Assembly (NCBI GenBank): GCA_017647795.1
Contig: JAGCJX010000015.1
Span: 1 to 64,000 of the forward strand
DNA length: 64,000 bases
From: Bacteroidales bacterium
GTDB taxonomy: Bacteria; Bacteroidota; Bacteroidia; Bacteroidales; UBA932
Reading direction: 5' to 3'
Shown here: piece by piece, positions 17,413 to 26,514 of the stretch
Position numbering within the stretch: the stretch's first letter is position 1
Layout: every line of letters begins with the position of its first letter
Position numbers and translations under genes: made by a program
Notes under the pieces: generated by a model
What the model saw: the letters and a program-made list of their open reading frames with translations, nothing else
What the model was told of the DNA's origin: nothing
The model's database searches: none

Positions 17413-17901
17413 CAGCCTTTCACCGTCTGAGAAAGAAGAGATCAAAACAATAGGGTCGCTTTCCATAAGCAGTTCAATTTACTGGAATGAATAACATTGA
17501 AAAGTCGTATATAGCATACTGTATCTCATTTTTTACAGGGTTATTGTCCGTTCTATCATTGATATTCAACAGTAGCCTGCCACACAAAACACTCATCAGT
17601 TGCTGCATAATCCTTTTTTCCATTATCTTTTTTATAATTGAAAGGAAGGAAGTGGGGAATCTGATGAGTGCTCATGTATCACCCCTTGAGGGAGTCATTG
17701 TATTTGTATTTTCGATGGGTGCACTCTGCTTTACCGCTGATGAAAGACGAATAGCTATGTTGGCCATTGCAACATGTTCTCTATTTTTTCTCATAGGCTG
17801 GTATTTTAGACACAGGCCACTAAGTATTGACATAATAAAAAAACAATTCCACATATCCACAAGTTTCATTATTGTAGCAATAGTCACCCTGCTTTACGTG
17901 A
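17413..17901. other. AT-rich insert between two POT 3' ends
   Basis: About 490 bases, plainly AT-richer than both flanks, placed between the intact POT stop and the remnant of a second POT 3' end. It carries one ORF (17487-17924), no transposase and no obvious terminal inverted repeat. A near-copy of the flanking repeat core, CGTCTGAGAAAG, appears at 17424-17435 and may be chance. Confidence 0.55.
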
Positions 17902-17924
17902 TTTTCTCATCTTCATCATCCTGA
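17487..17924 (+). CDS. Small four-helix membrane protein of unknown function
   Basis: A 145-residue hydrophobic protein I do not recognise. Four membrane segments are visible: about residues 8-28 (YCISFFTGLLSVLSLIF), 33-52 (LISCCIILFSIIFFII), 66-84 or so, and a last pair around 92-107 and 125-140. There is a short charged loop (ERKEVGN). Base composition and codon use (many ATA, TTT, AGA) differ from all neighbours, pointing to transfer. Its last seven residues, IFSSSSS, and its stop are read out of frame from the remnant POT 3' end, so the C terminus was created or altered by the junction. Confidence 0.6.
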   Translation: MNNIEKSYIAYCISFFTGLLSVLSLIFNSSLPHKTLISCCIILFSIIFFIIERKEVGNLMSAHVSPLEGVIVFVFSMGALCFTADERRIAMLAIATCSLFFLIGWYFRHRPLSIDIIKKQFHISTSFIIVAIVTLLYVIFSSSSS

Positions 17925-17950
17925 AGCGTCTGGAGAAAGTTGCCAAATAA
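17902..17950 (+). pseudogene. 3'-end remnant of a second POT transporter gene
   Basis: Read in the frame ending at TAA 17948-17950, this encodes FLIFIILKRLEKVAK and stop, matching the C terminus of the intact POT protein (IFIILKRLEKVAK). The last 24 bases are identical to 17389-17412, while upstream differences are synonymous (ATT/ATC, TTG/CTG, AAA/AAG). That pattern fits a diverged tandem paralogue whose body was lost or replaced. It is followed by a terminator. Confidence 0.7.
17927..17950 (+). repeat. 24-base direct repeat, copy B
   Basis: Identical to 17389-17412; it forms the end of the POT remnant. Confidence 0.9.
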
Positions 17951-17975
17951 GCGACTGCTTGTTCCTAGCACAGAC

Positions 17976-18010
17976 AACCCCGAAAGCAAAAACTTTCGGG
18001 GTTTTGTTTT
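17976..18010 (+). terminator. Rho-independent terminator after the POT region
   Basis: AACCCCGAAAG (17976-17986) pairs with CTTTCGGGGTT (17993-18003) around a CAAAAA loop, followed by a T-rich tract. Probably the original terminator of the POT locus. Confidence 0.85.
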
Positions 18011-18018
18011 ATTATGCG

Positions 18019-18026
18019 TACATTTG
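18019..18026 (+). promoter_or_regulatory. -7 promoter element for hutU
   Basis: TACATTTG, exact TAnnTTTG match, 30 bases before the hutU start and just past the preceding terminator. Confidence 0.6.
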
Positions 18027-18055
18027 TGGGATAGAATCTTAAATGCTCGAGCAAT

Positions 18056-20071
18056 ATGATGAACGACTTTCAAAAAGCAATTATAGCCGGTATTCCCGAC
18101 GAACTGCCCCAACCCAAACCGTTCGACCCGGCCATCAACCACGCGCCGAAACGCAAAGACATCCTGACTGCGGAAGAAAAGAAATTGGCATTGCGCAATG
18201 CCCTGCGTTACTTCCCGGCCAAGCACCACGCTGTTCTGGCCAAAGAATTCGCACAAGAATTGGAAGAATACGGACGTATTTACATGTACCGCTTCCGCCC
18301 GGATTATAAAATCACAGCTCGCTCCATCGACGAATTCCCGCACAAAAGCCGTCAGGCTGCGGCAATCATGTTGATGCTTTCCAACAACTTGGACTATGCT
18401 GTAGCACAACACCCGCACGAATTGATTACCTACGGAGGTAACGGTGCCGCATTCCAAAACTGGGCCCAATACCTGTTGACCATGCAATACCTGTCCCAAA
18501 TGACCGACGAGCAAACCTTGGTACTTTACTCCGGCCACCCGATGGGCTTGTATCCGTCCCACAAAGACGCTCCCCGCCTGGTTGTGACCAACGGTATGGT
18601 CATCCCCAACTACTCGAGCAAAGACCACTGGGAAAAATTCAACGCCTTGGGCGTATCGCAATACGGTCAGATGACCGCAGGTTCATTCATGTACATCGGT
18701 CCGCAAGGCATCGTTCACGGTACCACCATCACCGTCCTGAATGCTGCCCGCATGCACGCCGTGAAGAACGGACACCAAGCCGATGACATCCGCGGTAAAA
18801 TCTTCGTAAGTTCCGGCCTCGGAGGAATGTCCGGAGCTCAACCGAAGGCAGCCGTCATCGCAGGCGTCGTGGGTATCGTGGCTGAAATCAACCCGAAAGC
18901 CGTTCAAACCCGTTACTCACAAGGCTGGGTGGATGAAGTCTACACCGACTTGGACGCCCTGATCACCCGCGCTTTGCAAGCCCGCGACAACAAAGAAGCC
19001 GTTTCCCTCGCTTACCAAGGAAACGTCGTTGACTTGTGGGAAAAATTGGCAGCAGAAAACATCCAGGTAGACTTGGGTTCCGACCAAACCTCCCTCCACA
19101 ACCCGTGGGCCGGGGGCTACTACCCGGCTGGCATTTCTTTCGAAGAATCCAACCGCCTCATGGCCGAAGAACCGGAAAAATTCAAAGAAGAAGTACAAAG
19201 CACCTTGCGCCGTCATGCAACGGCCATCAACAAGCTCTGTGCTCAAGGCATGTATTTCTTTGACTACGGCAACGCCTTCCTCTTGGAAGCCTCCCGTGCC
19301 GGTGCGGACATCGTCAAAGCCGACGGAACCTTCATTTACCCGTCCTACGTACAAGACATCATGGGACCTTTGTTCTTCGACTACGGTTTCGGTCCCTACC
19401 GTTGGGTATGTACTTCCTCCAAACCGGAAGACCTGGCAGAAACCGACCGTTTAGCAGCCGAAGTACTCGAAGACATGATGAAAGAGGCTCCCGAGGAAAT
19501 CAAATCCCAATTGGCAGACAACCTTCACTGGATCAAAGAAGCCGGTCCGAACAACTTGGTTGTTGGCTCGCAAGCCCGCATCCTGTATGCTGACTCCGAA
19601 GGCCGCATCCGCATCGCATTGGCCATGAACAAAGCCATCCGCGAAGGCCGTGTGTCCGCACCCATCGTTTTGGGACGCGACCACCACGACGTTTCCGGTA
19701 CCGACTCTCCCTATCGTGAAACATCCAACATCTACGACGGATCGTCCTTCACCGCCGACATGGCTGTTCAAAACGTCATCGGTGACTCGTTCCGCGGTGC
19801 TACTTGGGTATCCATCCACAACGGTGGTGGCGTTGGTTGGGGCGAAGTAATCAACGGTGGTTTCGGTATGGTTATCGACGGTAGCGAAGAAGCAGATCGC
19901 CGTATCAAGACCATGTTGTTCTGGGATGTTAACAACGGTATTTCCCGTCGTAGCTGGGCCCGCAACGCAGGGGCTATGTTCGCCATCAAACGCGAAATGG
20001 AACGCACTCCTACGTTGAAAGTAACCCTCCCCAACTTGGTGGACGACGAAATCATTGACCAGGCTTTCTAA
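18056..20071 (+). CDS. hutU: Urocanate hydratase
   Basis: Second enzyme of histidine breakdown, turning urocanate into imidazolonepropionate with a tightly bound NAD+. The 671-residue protein carries the family blocks LYSGHPMGLYPS, GSFMYIGPQGIVHGT, SSGLGGMSGAQPKA (dinucleotide-binding glycine loop, about residues 250-263), YFFDYGNAFLLEASRAGA and FGPYRWVCTSSKPED with the conserved Cys near residue 450. ATG codons at 18056 and 18059 are both possible. No hutH, hutI or ftcD lies beside it, so the other steps must be encoded elsewhere. The prolyl-tRNA editing gene follows 22 bases later. Confidence 0.95.
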   Translation: MMNDFQKAIIAGIPDELPQPKPFDPAINHAPKRKDILTAEEKKLALRNALRYFPAKHHAVLAKEFAQELEEYGRIYMYRFRPDYKITARSIDEFPHKSRQAAAIMLMLSNNLDYAVAQHPHELITYGGNGAAFQNWAQYLLTMQYLSQMTDEQTLVLYSGHPMGLYPSHKDAPRLVVTNGMVIPNYSSKDHWEKFNALGVSQYGQMTAGSFMYIGPQGIVHGTTITVLNAARMHAVKNGHQADDIRGKIFVSSGLGGMSGAQPKAAVIAGVVGIVAEINPKAVQTRYSQGWVDEVYTDLDALITRALQARDNKEAVSLAYQGNVVDLWEKLAAENIQVDLGSDQTSLHNPWAGGYYPAGISFEESNRLMAEEPEKFKEEVQSTLRRHATAINKLCAQGMYFFDYGNAFLLEASRAGADIVKADGTFIYPSYVQDIMGPLFFDYGFGPYRWVCTSSKPEDLAETDRLAAEVLEDMMKEAPEEIKSQLADNLHWIKEAGPNNLVVGSQARILYADSEGRIRIALAMNKAIREGRVSAPIVLGRDHHDVSGTDSPYRETSNIYDGSSFTADMAVQNVIGDSFRGATWVSIHNGGGVGWGEVINGGFGMVIDGSEEADRRIKTMLFWDVNNGISRRSWARNAGAMFAIKREMERTPTLKVTLPNLVDDEIIDQAF

Positions 20072-20093
20072 TCCATGAATTTACTCCTCAATA

Positions 20094-20621
20094 ATGGAAG
20101 AAAATAACCTTTTGACCGAAGACCGGGCGGCACGGCGCCGACCGGTCTTTGATTTTTTGGACCAACACGGCATCCAATACACCTATTACGAACATCCGGA
20201 GGCACCGACCATCGAGATTGCCCGCCAATATTGGAAACAAGACGGTTCAAAGCACTGCAAGAACCTCTTCTTCCGGAACCACAAAGGCAACCGCCATTAT
20301 TTGGTGGTATTTGACTGCGACTTGGCCTTGGCCATCCACGATTTGGAACACAAGCTCCGCCAAGGCAAACTGAGTTTTGCCTCGGAACAACGGATGGAAA
20401 AATGGTTGGGATTACGCCCCGGTTCCGTGTCTCCTTTCGGTCTGGTCAACGACCCCGAAAACCACGTGCACCTCTTTCTGGACGAGAGCCTGAAAAACTA
20501 TCCCAGCTTGAGTTTTCATCCCAATGACAACACCGCCACGGTCGTGATTTCCCAAGAGGAATTCCAACGGTACCTGCACCTCGTGGGCAATACCTACGAG
20601 TACATCAACCTCTTCGAATAA
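20094..20621 (+). CDS. Prolyl-tRNA editing protein (ProXp/YbaK family)
   Basis: Free-standing editing domain that hydrolyses mischarged tRNA-Pro, most likely Ala-tRNA-Pro (ProXp-ala/PrdX type). The 175-residue protein contains the YYEHPEAPTIEIA segment, the conserved Lys region SKHCKNLFFRN, LSFASEQRMEKWLGLRPGSVSPFGLVND (the G-x-SPFGL motif, about 115-130), and VHLFLDESL, all typical of this family. It is probably cotranscribed with hutU. A Cys-tRNA-Pro specific YbaK is less likely because of the SPFGL pattern and the IEIARQYW region. Confidence 0.88.
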   Translation: MEENNLLTEDRAARRRPVFDFLDQHGIQYTYYEHPEAPTIEIARQYWKQDGSKHCKNLFFRNHKGNRHYLVVFDCDLALAIHDLEHKLRQGKLSFASEQRMEKWLGLRPGSVSPFGLVNDPENHVHLFLDESLKNYPSLSFHPNDNTATVVISQEEFQRYLHLVGNTYEYINLFE

Positions 20622-20648
20622 CCCTTGCGGGCAGGGCTGGGAAACGAA

Positions 20649-21032
20649 CTAGCCCTTGCTCGGCGTCGGGATAAAGACAAAATAAACGGCCAGAATCAGG
20701 CAGACGAAAGCCACGATGTGATTCCAGCGGAAAGACTCGCCCTTGAAGAGCAGGACGGTGAAAACAGTAAACACCGAAAGGGAGATCACCTCTTGCACAA
20801 CCTTGAGCTGAATGAGGGTCAACGGGCCACCGTTGCCAACAAAACCGATGCGGTTGGCCGGAACCTGAAAACAGTATTCAAAGAAGGCAATGCCCCAACT
20901 GATCAGGATAACGCCCAACAAAGGCAGGTTCTTGAACCAGTCCATTTCCCCAAATTTCAAGTGACCGTACCAAGCGAAGGTCATAAACACGTTGGAAATC
21001 ACCAACAAAAGTATCGTCCAAAAGGTTGTCAT
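20649..21032 (-). CDS. DMT-type small membrane protein (DUF486)
   Basis: A 127-residue protein with four predicted membrane helices: TFWTILLLVISNVFMTFAWY at the N terminus, then LLGVILISWGIAFFEYCF, VISLSVFTVFTVLLFKG and HIVAFVCLILAVYFVFI. The PANRIG segment and overall length match the DUF486 family, a half-size relative of drug/metabolite transporters. The substrate is unknown. It stands alone, convergent with the tRNA-editing gene, and its own -7 element is at 21057-21064. Confidence 0.88.
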   Translation of the reverse strand: MTTFWTILLLVISNVFMTFAWYGHLKFGEMDWFKNLPLLGVILISWGIAFFEYCFQVPANRIGFVGNGGPLTLIQLKVVQEVISLSVFTVFTVLLFKGESFRWNHIVAFVCLILAVYFVFIPTPSKG

Positions 21033-21056
21033 AATCAGATGCGTTTTTTAAGCGCG

Positions 21057-21064
21057 CAAAAATA
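21057..21064 (-). promoter_or_regulatory. -7 promoter element for the DUF486 gene
   Basis: Minus strand reads TATTTTTG, exact TAnnTTTG, about 25 bases before the ATG at 21032. Confidence 0.6.
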
Positions 21065-21099
21065 ACAACTCTTAGCCAACCAACCAAAAACCCCTCGTT

Positions 21100-21924
21100 A
21101 TGAAAAAGAATCTCCTCGTTCAAGCCTCGCTGCTCTTTGTTTGCAGCTGGCTCCTTACCGCCTGCGGTGACCAAACCTGGAAACAGTACGACCACCCGGT
21201 ACTCCGGAACTACTTCCGGGACAGCCTGAAAGCAATGGACTTGCGCAGCGCAGACATCCTCTCGGCCGCCTACATGACGGACCGTTGCTTGGGAGAAAAC
21301 ACCGAAATTCCCGGCTGGGAAGGCTTCCCCGTAAAACTCTACGAGTACCACACCGGCGTGGATGTAAAGATTCACCGACCGAAAAAAGGCTTGGTGTACC
21401 TGCTCAACCCCTCCCCGCGCCAACTATCCATGTGGATTGTCAATGCCGTCTTTGAGGCCACCGACACCGTTCGTTTTGAGGACATCCACCGCCTTTCCAA
21501 CTTCATCAAATGGCAATCCGGTGCTCAATTTCCGGTCAAAGGTGTCGTGTACGAGGACATGTATGTCAAGAACCACTACCGCCCCTACATCTTCAAAGAT
21601 GGGGTAACGGTGTACATTGCTGACTCGACCCATTTCCCGAAAGACAGCACCTGCACGGAAGAACACCTGCAATTCTACCTCAACATGAGCAACGCAGACC
21701 TCAAACCCAGAACCGGCCGTTATGCCCGCATTTGCAGTACGACCCGCGAGATGTACTACGAGGCTGGCGGTACAGCACAGGTGGGCAGCGAAGCGGACCG
21801 CAACCACGCTTGGCTGGATGAGGTAGCGCGCCTATACCAGGAAGCCTGGTATTCGGACCGCAACGAACTCATCACGGCTTGGGCCAAGTACTACCTGAGC
21901 GGCAAACGTGAGTATCCGTTTTAA
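21100..21924 (+). CDS. Lipoprotein of unknown function
   Basis: A 274-residue protein with a lipoprotein signal: basic MKKN, a hydrophobic stretch and the lipobox LLTAC with the lipid-bearing Cys near residue 22. The mature part is mixed charged/aromatic (FRDSLKAMDLRSADI, YHTGVDVKIHRPKK, DSTHFPKDSTC) with four further Cys; no family is recognised. Acidic residues do not follow the Cys (CGDQTW), so export to the cell surface is uncertain. It is a single-gene unit ending at the hairpin at 21944-21978. Confidence 0.7.
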   Translation: MKKNLLVQASLLFVCSWLLTACGDQTWKQYDHPVLRNYFRDSLKAMDLRSADILSAAYMTDRCLGENTEIPGWEGFPVKLYEYHTGVDVKIHRPKKGLVYLLNPSPRQLSMWIVNAVFEATDTVRFEDIHRLSNFIKWQSGAQFPVKGVVYEDMYVKNHYRPYIFKDGVTVYIADSTHFPKDSTCTEEHLQFYLNMSNADLKPRTGRYARICSTTREMYYEAGGTAQVGSEADRNHAWLDEVARLYQEAWYSDRNELITAWAKYYLSGKREYPF

Positions 21925-21941
21925 TGTTAGTGTTAGTGTTA
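21924..21941 (+). repeat. Short TTAGTG-type tandem repeat
   Basis: Just after the stop, TGTTAG is repeated nearly three times (TTAGTGTTAGTGTTA). Too short to assign a role. Confidence 0.4.
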
Positions 21942-21943
21942 AA

Positions 21944-21978
21944 AAAATGGGCCGGCTCAGAGAGAGTCGGCCCATTTT
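21944..21978. terminator. Bidirectional terminator between convergent genes
   Basis: AAAATGGGCCG (21944-21954) pairs with CGGCCCATTTT (21968-21978). It lies between the lipoprotein stop and the tricorn stop and has A/T flanks suitable for both directions. Confidence 0.8.
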
Positions 21979-21997
21979 GGGTATTTGGAAAACTCAA

Positions 21998-24900
21998 TTA
22001 TTTTGCGATTTCTTCAAGGAGGTGTTTTACAGCGGCTTCAATTTGCAAGTCGCGACCTTCCACCAACGATTTGGGGGTATTTTGTACTTGAATATCGGGA
22101 TTGAGTTGTTGGTTTTCTTGCCATTGACCTTTGAGGTTAGCAAAGCCTACTTGCGGAATACCGAAATAGATGCTCGGATCAATTTGGGTTTCCCACCAAA
22201 CAGCGGTCATGGTACCGGGTACGGGCATACCAATCAATTTACCGATGTTCAATGCTTTGTACGAGAACGGGAAGCCGTGTGCATCGGAGTAGTTGCCTTC
22301 ACCGACCAAGACACAAGAGGGTTTGTACCATTTGTTCAACGGTTCAGAAGCCACGTATTGTCCACGAGGAGTCATATCGGCATAGTGTACACCGTTCAAC
22401 AAGGTTGCCAAGTCGTCGTGCAACCAACCACCACCGTTGAAACGGGTATCCACGATGACCGCATCGCAGTTGCGGTATTTACCCAACAATTTTGAGTAAA
22501 CGTTGCGGAAGCTCGGGCTATCCATGCCTTGTACGTGTACATAAGCAATGCGACCACCGGACAATTCGTTCACCAAATCTTCCCGTTGTTTCACCCAACG
22601 GTTGTACAACATGCCGCTTTGTTGGCCGGATGAGATGGGTTTTACCCATTCTTCCCAAGTTTCTTTGCCCTTCTTCAAGCTCAAACGAACGCGTTTGCCA
22701 GCTTTGTGGTTCAAGAAACGGAAGTAATCTTCACCAGCGACGATCTTGTTGCCGTCGATGTGGGTAATGATGACACCGGGTTCGATGCGGGATGATGCCG
22801 GAACGACCGGGTTTTGTGCCAAGATTTCTTTGACTTTCAAACCGTCACCTTTGTAATCCAAGTCGTAGAACATACCCAACACAGCCGTTGCATCACCGGG
22901 CAAGTAAGCACGGTAACCGGAACCGGTGTGGGATGCGTTCAATTCACCCAACAATTCACTCAACATTTCAGCAAAGTCGTGGTTGTTGTTGATGTAAGGC
23001 AGGAATTGACGGTAGTTTTCACAGTACATTGCCCAGTCAATACCGTGGATGGTCGGATCGTAGAATTTGTCCACCACTTGTTTGCAAGCGTGTTCGAACA
23101 TATAAGAACGTTCTTCTGCCGCACGGTAGTAATATTCTGCACTCATTCTGATAGGCTCGATCTTGCCTGAGTTCAACTCGATGGTGTTCAAACGGCCGCG
23201 GTTGAGCAAGAACACTTTGCTACCGTCTTTGTTGGTTGCAAAGGATCCGTAACCGGTACCTTTGGAGAGCAAACGGGTCGAATGATCTTTGAAGTCACGT
23301 ACCCAGAGGTCTCCACCACCTTCAAAGGAAGCGAAATAGTAGAGTTTGTTACCGTCTTTGGACAAGAAAGCATCTCCGTGAGAAGCAGAAGCTACGGTCA
23401 AGCGCACGATGCGATCTTGAATACCGTCCAACTCATACTTAATGGTCGGCAGCTCAGATTTGGGCTCTTCTTTCTTCTTGTCTTTCTTATCTTTTTTGTC
23501 CTTTTTGTCTTTCTTCTCTTCTTTTTCAGCTTTTTCCTTTTCTTCAGCTTCTTTCTCTTTCTTTTCCTTTTCTTTGAACAAGGCAGCATCTTCTTTGTTC
23601 ATCAGGAACTTGTCGTACGCCTCACGGTTCATGAAGACAAGGTAAATGTCGGTCTCTGAACCCCAGCTACCGTGGCTACGGTAACCAGCACGGTCCGAAT
23701 ACCACATCAAGGCATTGCCACCAAGTACCCAACGGGAACCTCCTTCGGAGTAACCGCTTTCGGTCAGGTTCACCCATTCTCCGCTGCCGTCAGCTTTCAC
23801 CAACGCGATGTCTTCTTTGTTCCAGCCACCTTTTTCAAAGAATTGTACTGCCAACCATTTTCCATCCGGAGCCCAAGCATACCATTGGTCTCCGTCTGAG
23901 TATGAATAGTTGTATTGGCCGTCCAAGATGGTGCGCATTTTCTTGGTTTCCAAGTTAATGACACGCAAGGTAGTACGATCTTCCAAGAAGGCAACTTCTT
24001 TGCCATCGGGAGAGAAGGCCGGTTGGAAACGAACCACATTGCCTTCGGTCAATTGTTCTTCACGGATTTCGTTTGCATATACGAATTGTTCTGAACCATC
24101 GGCGATTTCGCTGGTGTAAAGGTTCCAGCAGCCGTTGCGTTCGGATGAGTATACGACTTTTTTACCATCCGGGCTGAAATCAATGTTGCGTTCTTGTACC
24201 GGGGTATCGGTCAAACGTACCGTGGTTTCGTAATCCACAGAAGTCACGTACACATCACCACGGAGGATGAAAGCAATTTCTTTACCGGAGGGAGAAACCG
24301 CCATGTCGGAAACATTGCCCGAGTAGAAGTCCACGCGGTAGTCCGGTTCGGTTTGGTCCGAGTAAATGGCCACTGCCACTTTTTGGGGCTCAGCACCTTC
24401 GCGAACGGTGTACAATTCACCGTTGAACGAGTACGCCATCAAACCGTTGTCGGCAACGGTCAAGAAACGTACCGGGTGGAATTCGTGGAAGGTAATTTGT
24501 TGTTCAGCACCGGTCTTGATGTTGCGTTTGTACACGTTGAAAGAACCGTTGAAGGTTGAATTCGCCGGGTTTTCTGCACATTCACGCAAGTAGTAGATGC
24601 TGTTATCGTCACCGGGCACGAAGCGGGGATCGCGGTTTTCACCGGTGAAGTCAGAAACTTGGGTATAAGTGTCCGCTTTCACGTCGTACACCCACACATC
24701 ACGGGTTACTGACGAACGGTGGTGCTTTCTCCAGTGGTCTTCCACACCTTTTTTGTCGTAGTAAGCGATGCGTTTTCCATCTGCGCTGAAGTCAATGCTT
24801 TCCATACAAACGGGGGTCACCAATTCGGGACGACCACCAGCTGCCGGAACGCTGTACACTTGGGACTGACCTGTCGACGGGTATTGGGAATAGGTCGCAT

Positions 24901-25297
24901 CCGAAACGAACATCGATGAATAGTAAATTTGTTTACCATCGTTGCTGAAGGCCTTCGGAATTTCTCCACCGGACCAGTAAGTCAAACGAACCGGAGTACC
25001 GCCTTGGGCAGAAACTGTGTAGATATCAAAGTTGCCGTAACGGTTGGACGCAAAGGCCAGGGTCTTGCCGTCCGGAGACCACACGGGTTGGTAATCGTAT
25101 GCCGAGTGAGTAGTCAACTGCACGGCCTTACCACCTTGAGTGGGAACGGTGTAAATATCACCTTTGTAGCAGAATGCCAAGGTAGAACCATCCGGAGAAA
25201 TGGCCGGATAGCGCAACCATTTGGCATCTTCTTGTGCCGAGGCCAAGGTAGCCAGGGTCGCAAAAAATGCAAAGAATAAACTTTTCTTGATTTTCAT
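21998..25297 (-). CDS. Tricorn-like S41 family protease
   Basis: A large (1,099-residue) exported protease with signal peptide MKIKKSLFFAFFATLATLASA. It has beta-propeller repeats of the SPDGKxxAF type (ISPDGSTLAF, WSPDGKTLAF, VSPSGKEIAF, FSPDGKKVVY and others, residues 30-560), a Lys/Glu/Asp-rich linker (about 565-615), further propeller blades, then a PDZ domain and S41 core (about 730-1,090). Catalytic elements are His in ELNASHTG, the VDTRFNGGG oxyanion region, and the likely nucleophile Ser in GNYSDAHGFP. Tricorn enzymes degrade oligopeptides. The gene follows galK by 25 bases and ends at a bidirectional terminator. Confidence 0.92.
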   Translation of the reverse strand: MKIKKSLFFAFFATLATLASAQEDAKWLRYPAISPDGSTLAFCYKGDIYTVPTQGGKAVQLTTHSAYDYQPVWSPDGKTLAFASNRYGNFDIYTVSAQGGTPVRLTYWSGGEIPKAFSNDGKQIYYSSMFVSDATYSQYPSTGQSQVYSVPAAGGRPELVTPVCMESIDFSADGKRIAYYDKKGVEDHWRKHHRSSVTRDVWVYDVKADTYTQVSDFTGENRDPRFVPGDDNSIYYLRECAENPANSTFNGSFNVYKRNIKTGAEQQITFHEFHPVRFLTVADNGLMAYSFNGELYTVREGAEPQKVAVAIYSDQTEPDYRVDFYSGNVSDMAVSPSGKEIAFILRGDVYVTSVDYETTVRLTDTPVQERNIDFSPDGKKVVYSSERNGCWNLYTSEIADGSEQFVYANEIREEQLTEGNVVRFQPAFSPDGKEVAFLEDRTTLRVINLETKKMRTILDGQYNYSYSDGDQWYAWAPDGKWLAVQFFEKGGWNKEDIALVKADGSGEWVNLTESGYSEGGSRWVLGGNALMWYSDRAGYRSHGSWGSETDIYLVFMNREAYDKFLMNKEDAALFKEKEKKEKEAEEKEKAEKEEKKDKKDKKDKKDKKKEEPKSELPTIKYELDGIQDRIVRLTVASASHGDAFLSKDGNKLYYFASFEGGGDLWVRDFKDHSTRLLSKGTGYGSFATNKDGSKVFLLNRGRLNTIELNSGKIEPIRMSAEYYYRAAEERSYMFEHACKQVVDKFYDPTIHGIDWAMYCENYRQFLPYINNNHDFAEMLSELLGELNASHTGSGYRAYLPGDATAVLGMFYDLDYKGDGLKVKEILAQNPVVPASSRIEPGVIITHIDGNKIVAGEDYFRFLNHKAGKRVRLSLKKGKETWEEWVKPISSGQQSGMLYNRWVKQREDLVNELSGGRIAYVHVQGMDSPSFRNVYSKLLGKYRNCDAVIVDTRFNGGGWLHDDLATLLNGVHYADMTPRGQYVASEPLNKWYKPSCVLVGEGNYSDAHGFPFSYKALNIGKLIGMPVPGTMTAVWWETQIDPSIYFGIPQVGFANLKGQWQENQQLNPDIQVQNTPKSLVEGRDLQIEAAVKHLLEEIAK

Positions 25298-25322
25298 AAA
25301 AGTATTAATTGATTGTTAGTGA

Positions 25323-26471
25323 TTATTCTATTCTACGGGCACCGTCGGAGATGACAACAGGATAAACTTTCGGTTCTTTGCCGTAACGTTCCCGGAACTG
25401 GTGAACGGCAGTTTCCACAAAAGCTTCGTAGCGTTCTTCCTTCACGAGGTTCAGGGTACAACCCCCGAAACCTCCCCCCATGATGCGGGAACCCGTCACG
25501 CCACAGTCCGCAGCGATTTGGTTCAAGAAGTCCAACTCTTCGGTGCTGACTTCGTACAACTGGCTCATGCCGCGATGGGTCTCGAACATGCAGCGACCCA
25601 CGGTCTCGTAGTCACCCCGTTTGAGGGCCTCAACGGTATCGCGCAGGCGGACATTTTCCTGGATGGCATAGAGTGCACGAAGGTAATCCTCTTCGCTGAT
25701 CTCGCTGCGCACCTCTTCCAGCCACGCTTCGGTCGCCTGACCCAAGAATTCTACACCCGGATGTTTCCGGCCAATCGCCGCAGCGGCCCGTTCACAAGAA
25801 GCACGACGGTCGTTGTACGGAGAACCGACGAGTTCGTGTTTGGTCACCGAATCCAACAGGACCAGACGATATCCTTTCGGATCAAAGGGTGTGTATTCGT
25901 ATTCCATGGTTGAGCAGTCCAAACGGATCAAGAAACCTTCCTTGCCGAACAAGGAGGCGAATTGGTCCATGATTCCGCAGTTGACACCGCAATAATTGTG
26001 TTCCGTTTTTTGTCCAACGAGCACGAGCTCTTTTTGGTCAATACCGGCTTCGAACAGTTCGTTCAGAGCAAAGGCATAGGTGCTTTCCAACGCAGCCGAA
26101 GAAGACAGACCGGCTCCCAAAGGGACATCGCCCGAGAAGACCGTATCAAAACCACCGATCTTGGCACCGCGCTTGATCATTTCCCGGCACACACCAAAAA
26201 TGTAACGGGCCCAGCTGGCTTGCGGCTTGTCGGCCTCTTCCAAACCGAACTCGGCATAGTCATCCAAGTCCACAGACCAGGCACGGACCGTTGCCGTTCC
26301 ATTGGGACGGATTTCGGCCAAAATGCCTTTGTCGATGGCTCCGGGCAAAACACAACCACCATTGTAGTCAATGTGTTCCCCGATGAGGTTAATACGACCG
26401 GGAGAGAAGTAACAAACGCCTCGTTCCCCGAATTTTTCGGTAAAAAATTGTCGGATTTTATTCTGTTCCAT
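25323..26471 (-). CDS. galK: Galactokinase
   Basis: GHMP kinase that phosphorylates galactose at C1 in the Leloir pathway. From ATG 26471 it has 382 residues and contains the galactokinase signature GRINLIGEHIDYNGG (about 23-37), the phosphate-binding loop GAGLSSSAALE, and GGGFGGCTLNL near the C terminus. An upstream alternative start at 26489 would add six residues and lacks support. No galT, galE or galM is beside it. The promoter at 26515-26522 is back to back with that of mutA. Confidence 0.95.
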   Translation of the reverse strand: MEQNKIRQFFTEKFGERGVCYFSPGRINLIGEHIDYNGGCVLPGAIDKGILAEIRPNGTATVRAWSVDLDDYAEFGLEEADKPQASWARYIFGVCREMIKRGAKIGGFDTVFSGDVPLGAGLSSSAALESTYAFALNELFEAGIDQKELVLVGQKTEHNYCGVNCGIMDQFASLFGKEGFLIRLDCSTMEYEYTPFDPKGYRLVLLDSVTKHELVGSPYNDRRASCERAAAAIGRKHPGVEFLGQATEAWLEEVRSEISEEDYLRALYAIQENVRLRDTVEALKRGDYETVGRCMFETHRGMSQLYEVSTEELDFLNQIAADCGVTGSRIMGGGFGGCTLNLVKEERYEAFVETAVHQFRERYGKEPKVYPVVISDGARRIE

Positions 26472-26514
26472 AAAAGTCGATGCGGACACCCGCTTTTTTG
26501 TTATTTTTCGATTT

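Noticed and set aside
23282..23659. Very hydrophobic Phe/Leu frame opposite the tricorn Lys-rich linker
   Set aside because: It is the reverse reading of the Lys/Glu codons, not a membrane protein.
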